This document shows positions 6,600 through 9,843 of a DNA stretch of 9,843 nucleotides, piece after piece (position 1 is the first letter of the stretch; each line of letters starts with the position of its first letter). Made by a program: the position numbers and the translations under genes. This DNA is from Methylophaga sp. GTDB lineage: Bacteria; Pseudomonadota; Gammaproteobacteria; Nitrosococcales; Methylophagaceae. The stretch spans positions 1 to 9,843 of the forward strand of contig WTAY01000117.1 of assembly GCA_013139345.1 (NCBI GenBank), in the 5' to 3' direction. The notes beneath the pieces were generated by a model. The model searched no databases. It was not told the origin of the DNA and saw only the letters and a program-made list of their open reading frames with translations.

Positions 6600-7304
6600 T
6601 TACATTGTTACTTTAACAATACCAGGCGCATCAACGACACCTTCGACCACACGTTTAGATGAGATATTCTTCACTCGAACACGCTGTCCTAAACTTGCAT
6701 CTGATAAAGCCATACCACTCATCCTAACTTCCATTTTACCTGCCAGCGCCACCAACATAATATGTTCACCACGATGAACTAATTTTTGTGCTTGCACACT
6801 TTTAGGTTTAATCACCGTCCCTAATGCAATGGGGTATTTTAACTGCTGGCCAATAACCTGACGAGTATTATCAATATAACCTTGACGTAAAGAGCCAATA
6901 TCTAACTGTTGTAGCTTAATATCTGAGGCCGTAATCAACTGATGTGCAGACAATGGTTTTGCTGCAACCACCACCGCTTTAAATACTTTCACTTTAACTG
7001 GCACATACACGGTCCATGCCACAGGAGCATTACACTTTACTCCGACTGTTTGGTTTCCTATTCCCGTTCCTACTAGCTTATTAAACGCCTCTAAGCGCGT
7101 ATCACATGCTTGCAACCTCAAGCGTGAATCTAATGATCCCATCGCTATTTGCGGGCTATCAAAACGTTCTTGAGCCATTGATAAAGCATACTCATAAGCA
7201 ACTTGTTCAATATTATCAAGCGAGTGTAATGTATCCGCATTCACATTTACGGCTAAAAACAGTCCACACAACAGGCTTAGTTTATTTTTCCAACAATATC
7301 TCAT
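6600..7304 (-). CDS. flgA: Flagellar basal body P-ring formation protein FlgA
   Basis: FlgA is a periplasmic chaperone needed to assemble the FlgI P-ring around the flagellar rod. The 234-aa product has a Sec signal peptide (MRYCWKNKLSLLCGLFLAVN, cleavage likely after A23), an N-terminal region with the LRLQACDTRLEAF segment and paired cysteines (around residues 67 and 90), an SAF-type domain (KVFKAVVVAAKPLSAHQLIT and onward to the IGQQLKYPIALGTVIKP stretch) and a C-terminal domain ending GVVDAPGIVKVTM, all usual for the family. GAGG (7315-7312), 7 nt before the ATG, supports the start. It is divergent from cheV, and flgM and flgN follow on the same strand. A sigma-54-like promoter lies upstream at 7386-7371. 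Confidence 0.94.
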   Translation of the reverse strand: MRYCWKNKLSLLCGLFLAVNVNADTLHSLDNIEQVAYEYALSMAQERFDSPQIAMGSLDSRLRLQACDTRLEAFNKLVGTGIGNQTVGVKCNAPVAWTVYVPVKVKVFKAVVVAAKPLSAHQLITASDIKLQQLDIGSLRQGYIDNTRQVIGQQLKYPIALGTVIKPKSVQAQKLVHRGEHIMLVALAGKMEVRMSGMALSDASLGQRVRVKNISSKRVVEGVVDAPGIVKVTM

Positions 7305-7370
7305 ATCATTACCTCAACATCTTTTACTAGTGCCACTTTTCTGACATTAGTTGAATCTTATCAAGGTCAA

Positions 7371-7386
7371 AGCAATTACTATGCCC
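7371..7386 (-). promoter_or_regulatory. Candidate sigma-54 (RpoN) promoter of flgA
   Basis: On the minus strand GGGCATAGTAATTGCT keeps the invariant GG-N10-GC of sigma-54 promoters and the full TTGCT -12 element; the -24 element matches TGGCAC at 4 of 6. Transcription would start near 7360, with a leader of about 55 nt to the flgA ATG. In polar-flagellated gammaproteobacteria many early and middle flagellar operons use sigma-54 with FleQ/FlrC-type activators, so the placement is sensible. No activator site was identified. Confidence 0.5.
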
Positions 7387-7400
7387 ATTAAAATAATCCA

Positions 7401-7485
7401 CTATATCCAAGTTACTTGAAGATACAGCTTTCTAGCCTTCTCCCTCTCCTGTTGGAGAGGGCTGGGGTGAGGAGATAAAATTAAG
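7401..7485 (+). repeat. Second, shortened copy of the MITE-like repeat
   Basis: Positions 7440-7485 match 5572-5617 at 45 of 46 bases: the CCCTCTCC-TGTT-GGAGAGGG hairpin, then the TGGGGTGAGGAG and ATAAAATTAAG stretch. About 40 nt to the left, CTATATCCAAGTTACTTGAA, then GATACAG (7401-7427), resembles the left end of the 5340-5660 element with several changes. The middle of the longer element is absent, and no clear right end follows; 7541-7567 is only weakly similar. It lies between the flgA and cheV promoters. Confidence 0.7.
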
Positions 7486-7490
7486 AACTA

Positions 7491-7539
7491 AAACCATGTT
7501 GATACGCTATGCCCAAAAGACACAAAAAGCACATGGTTT
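7491..7539. repeat. Inverted repeat in the flgA-cheV control region
   Basis: AAACCATGT (7491-7499) and ACATGGTTT (7531-7539) are perfect 9-bp inverted repeats 31 nt apart, upstream of the cheV FliA promoter. They could be a looped regulator site or chance. Nothing else is recognised in this part of the 323-bp gap besides the repeat copy and the promoters listed separately. Confidence 0.3.
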
Positions 7540-7570
7540 ATCTACAGATTCATTGAATACGAGTATATAC

Positions 7571-7597
7571 TCAAGATTCATCGATAAGAACCGATAT
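7571..7597 (+). promoter_or_regulatory. FliA (sigma-28) promoter of cheV
   Basis: TCAAGATT (7571-7578), 11 nt, then ACCGATAT (7590-7597): 6 of 8 in each half against TAAAGTTT-N11-GCCGATAA, with exact spacing. The start would be near 7604, and AGGAG (7615-7619) lies 8 nt before the cheV ATG. It resembles the stronger flgM promoter, which supports the call. Confidence 0.75.
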
Positions 7598-7627
7598 AGA
7601 AAAATATTAAAGATAGGAGCATAACCA

Positions 7628-8572
7628 ATGCCAAGTATGATGGATGGTGTAGACCAACGCACTCAACTCGTAGGTCAAAACCGCTTAGAAATGTTGCTAT
7701 TTCGACTGGGTACAAAACAGAAGTTTGGCATTAATGTCTTTAAGGTAAAAGAAGCAATACCCTGCCCTAAGCTTACTAAAATACCTAATTCTCATCCTGT
7801 TGTGCGAGGTGTTGCTCACCTTCGTGGTGAAACAATCAGTATCTTTGATTTAGCGATGGGAATAGGTGGTCGGCCTATCGAAGACCTCAGTAAAAGCTTT
7901 GTCATTATCACCGAATATAATCGCTCAGTTCAGGGCTTTCTTGTTAGTAATATTGAACGTATTGTAAATACAACATGGGCAGATATTTTACCGCCTCCTT
8001 CAGCGACAGGCCGTAATAACTATATGACCGCTATTACTCGCATTGACGATGAAATCATTGAAATTATTGATGTTGAAAAAGTGATGTCTGAAGTTGTTGG
8101 TGCTGATGAAGCAGTGTCATCAGACCTTGTTGAAAATTACGCCTCGCAGAATGCGGAATTTCGTCCCCATATCCTCGTTGCGGATGACTCAAGTGTTGCT
8201 CGTAACCAAGTTAAACGAACGATGGAGCAAGTCGGTATTGATACAACCATTGTTCGAGATGGTAAAGAAGCCTTAGATCAACTTAAAGCATGGGCAGATG
8301 AAGGAATTGATGTTAAAAATCACATTGCCATGTTGGTCTCAGATATTGAAATGCCTGAAATGGATGGCTATACACTCACGATTGAGATTCGTAAAGATCC
8401 TCGCCTACAAGATATAAAGATCCTATTACATTCATCAATGAGTGGCACATTCAATAATAATATGGTGGAAAAAGTAGGTGCCGATAAGTTTATCCCTAAA
8501 TTCTCACCCGATGATCTTGCAAACACAGTACAAGAGCTTCTTGAGGAATGGAAAACAGAACAATCGAAATAA
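7628..8572 (+). CDS. cheV: Chemotaxis coupling protein CheV (CheW-receiver fusion)
   Basis: CheV links chemoreceptors to the CheA kinase, like CheW, and carries a receiver domain whose phosphorylation by CheA tunes adaptation. The 314-aa length is typical. The start, with NQRTQLVGQNRLE-like residues (here VDQRTQLVGQNRLEMLLF), is characteristic of CheV. The CheW domain covers about 18-165 (FGINVFKVKEAIP, VRGVAHLRGETISIFDLA). The receiver covers about 180-305, with acidic pair D186-D187 (VADDSS), phosphoacceptor D239 (VSDIEMPEMDGY), the switch serine in HSSMS (269) and K291 (IPKFSPDD), so it should be phosphorylatable. AGGAG 8 nt upstream supports the ATG at 7628. It is divergent from flgA and has its own FliA-type promoter. 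Relatives usually have cheR and flgB next; here a terminator and an unrelated convergent gene follow. Confidence 0.96.
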   Translation: MPSMMDGVDQRTQLVGQNRLEMLLFRLGTKQKFGINVFKVKEAIPCPKLTKIPNSHPVVRGVAHLRGETISIFDLAMGIGGRPIEDLSKSFVIITEYNRSVQGFLVSNIERIVNTTWADILPPPSATGRNNYMTAITRIDDEIIEIIDVEKVMSEVVGADEAVSSDLVENYASQNAEFRPHILVADDSSVARNQVKRTMEQVGIDTTIVRDGKEALDQLKAWADEGIDVKNHIAMLVSDIEMPEMDGYTLTIEIRKDPRLQDIKILLHSSMSGTFNNNMVEKVGADKFIPKFSPDDLANTVQELLEEWKTEQSK

Positions 8573-8590
8573 ATTACATATTTTGACCAT

Positions 8591-8618
8591 AAAAAAGGCT
8601 CCTGACGGAGCCTTTTTT
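8591..8618. terminator. Bidirectional Rho-independent terminator between cheV and the DUF4340 gene
   Basis: A 12-bp stem (six A, GGCTCC / GGAGCC, six T) around the loop TGAC, extended by AT on each side. Each strand ends in a run of six T after the GC part, so it can stop transcription of cheV on the plus strand and of the DUF4340 gene on the minus strand. It lies 18 nt after the cheV stop and 27 nt from the other stop. Confidence 0.93.
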
Positions 8619-8645
8619 ATGTAATTAAACTAGAGCTAGCTTAAC

Positions 8646-9761
8646 TTATGAACCAAAGCCTGTTACATCTGCCGGCATAGGAATAGCCTTGCCAGATTGT
8701 GTCACCATATCACTTGTCGAACGCATTAAGTTTGTGCCAACAAAGCCACCGAAACGATAAACCCATGAATCAAATTGCTTATTCAATGTAGCAATTTCTT
8801 CTTGTACTTGTTCAGCAGTTTTTAACACATTCAAAGCTTGAATATCTTTTGGCGCATCTGCTAATACAGTACTCTCAGCACGAATCGTTGAATAATAATA
8901 GCCATCTTCAGCATCAAATGATGTTTCAGTAATAATTTTTAAACCATCAAAAGTAAAAAACTCAGCGGTCACTATTTCAGACTCACCACGAGAGAATTCA
9001 CCAGCCGGCTGAACATCTTCCATTTTCAATTGAAATAAACTACCCGCAATATCGTAACCAAGTTGAGCATATTTAAAGACGGTTCCGTCTCGGTCTTCTG
9101 GTGTACCAAACTTATCTTTTTTACCCAAGTTGATCAATGTCGCAGCATTGCCATTAGGCTGAATAATATTTACTTGAGCAATTCGCTCACGAGCAATATT
9201 AATTACTTCACTTTTAATCCAGTTCAACATTAGAGGGTTAATATTAAGGTACCCTTCAGCTAGCCAAGCACCCTCTTCACCAGCACGACGCACATAGAAC
9301 TGTCTCTCACCACCTGTTTGACTTAATTCACGCTCACGACCAAGAATAAGGCCAGCAACAACATCTTCACCTTGAAGTAAGTTGATGTGAATAGACTCAC
9401 CACCTTCATCCATCCCTTCAAGGCTAAGTACCGAAAATTGTTCAACATTTGCTGTTTTTCGTTCTAAAATTTTAGCTTCAGATAAATCAACTAATGCACG
9501 TTTAACCAGATTGAAATCTGCAAAAAAGCTCCAGCGTTCTTTAATAAACCAGTCTTCACCTTCTCTAAATAGGGTGAATTCATCCTGAGAACTTTTTATT
9601 TTTATCGTATCAATATTACTCAACTGCCCATAAAGTTCAGGGAATAATAAACCTTCATCATCAGTCATATCATTCGGACGCTGAAGCGTTATCACCATTA
9701 ACAACACCATCACAATAGTGATAATGAATAAAACAGTCAGGCTATTTAATTTTTTCATCAT
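8646..9761 (-). CDS. DUF4340 domain-containing, membrane-anchored protein
   Basis: This is a 371-aa protein of unknown exact role. One N-terminal membrane helix (about residues 9-27, after MMKKLN) is followed by a large, probably extracytoplasmic region with repeated beta-rich segments: IDTIKIKSSQDEFTLFREGE, then DWFIKERW, and a later GERQFYVRRAGEEGAWLAEG. Such x-W-x-(I/L) and QFYVR patterns are typical of DUF4340 proteins. These genes commonly follow an ABC transporter ATPase, permease and GldG-like auxiliary gene, and that agrees with the preceding partial gene, whose stop is 40 nt upstream. The ATG at 9761 is used, with AGGT about 9-10 nt before it; an adjacent ATG at 9758 is possible. A role as a subunit of that transporter is inferred from context only. 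Confidence 0.8.
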   Translation of the reverse strand: MMKKLNSLTVLFIITIVMVLLMVITLQRPNDMTDDEGLLFPELYGQLSNIDTIKIKSSQDEFTLFREGEDWFIKERWSFFADFNLVKRALVDLSEAKILERKTANVEQFSVLSLEGMDEGGESIHINLLQGEDVVAGLILGRERELSQTGGERQFYVRRAGEEGAWLAEGYLNINPLMLNWIKSEVINIARERIAQVNIIQPNGNAATLINLGKKDKFGTPEDRDGTVFKYAQLGYDIAGSLFQLKMEDVQPAGEFSRGESEIVTAEFFTFDGLKIITETSFDAEDGYYYSTIRAESTVLADAPKDIQALNVLKTAEQVQEEIATLNKQFDSWVYRFGGFVGTNLMRSTSDMVTQSGKAIPMPADVTGFGS

Positions 9762-9801
9762 TTTTTACAAACCTATTTCGAGGATTATTGAAAACCCTGT
9801 T

Positions 9802-9843
9802 TTACTGATTACGACCTTTAGTACGCTTACGTACACGTAACCA
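9802..9843 (-). CDS. C-terminal end of an upstream gene, probably a GldG-like ABC transporter auxiliary protein (partial)
   Basis: Only 13 codons and a TAA (9804-9802) are visible, reading WLRVRKRTKGRNQ. A tryptophan followed by a strongly basic tail is how GldG-type/ABC_transp_aux proteins tend to end, after a last membrane helix. The position 40 nt before a DUF4340 gene on the same strand supports this. The frame is open to the window edge. The identity is inferred from context and the short basic tail, so it is tentative. Confidence 0.5.
   Translation of the reverse strand, partial: WLRVRKRTKGRNQ

Noticed and set aside
7325..7340. TGGCAC on the minus strand near the flgA start as a sigma-54 promoter
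   Set aside because: The -12 GC is missing at the required spacing; the site at 7371-7386 has both invariant pairs.

Overview
The window looks like chromosomal DNA of a motile, AT-rich gammaproteobacterium. The clues are the flgA-flgM-flgN cluster divergent from cheV, FliA (sigma-28) and candidate sigma-54 promoters, a Tsx/OmpK-type outer-membrane protein, and a MASE1-CHASE-PAS-PAS-GGDEF-EAL protein. The genus cannot be fixed from the sequence. Nearly everything belongs to known families. The unusual content is mobile or repetitive DNA and a changed gene order, not an evident new defence or biosynthetic system.

Layout, left to right. (1) 1-124: the left end of an IS3-family insertion sequence, with the first 24 codons of its OrfA on the minus strand. 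(2) 87-3485, minus: a large cyclic-di-GMP signalling gene whose EAL domain is cut by that IS right after DDFGSGL. The gene ends in 11 foreign residues read from the IS terminus. The GGDEF domain and its inhibitory site are intact, so the product should keep only the cyclase half. (3) 3486-3586: a short divergent promoter region with an extended -10 and an FNR-like palindrome. (4) 3587-5338, plus: a Tsx/OmpK-like outer-membrane protein and ferrochelatase hemH, 3 nt apart. HemH carries an internal five-cysteine segment of the type that holds a [2Fe-2S] cluster. (5) 5340-5660: a non-coding element of about 320 bp with near-perfect terminal inverted repeats and a cluster of GC-rich hairpins (MITE-like), between the convergent hemH and flgN. 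(6) 5684-7304, minus: flgA, flgM and flgN (read in that order), with a strong FliA promoter in front of flgM. (7) 7305-7627: divergent control region holding a sigma-54-like site for flgA, a second, shortened copy of the repeat, and a FliA promoter for cheV. (8) 7628-8572, plus: cheV, ended by a bidirectional terminator. (9) 8646-9843, minus: a DUF4340 membrane-anchored protein and the last codons of an upstream gene, probably the GldG-like auxiliary subunit of an ABC transporter.

How the parts fit: FlgM holds FliA until the hook-basal body is complete. flgM, flgN and cheV are preceded by FliA-type promoters, so late flagellar and chemotaxis functions would share one switch, with FlgA (P-ring assembly) expressed earlier. 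In related bacteria cheV is commonly followed by cheR and the flgB-L rod/hook operon. Here it is followed by a terminator and unrelated genes, so this locus has been rearranged.
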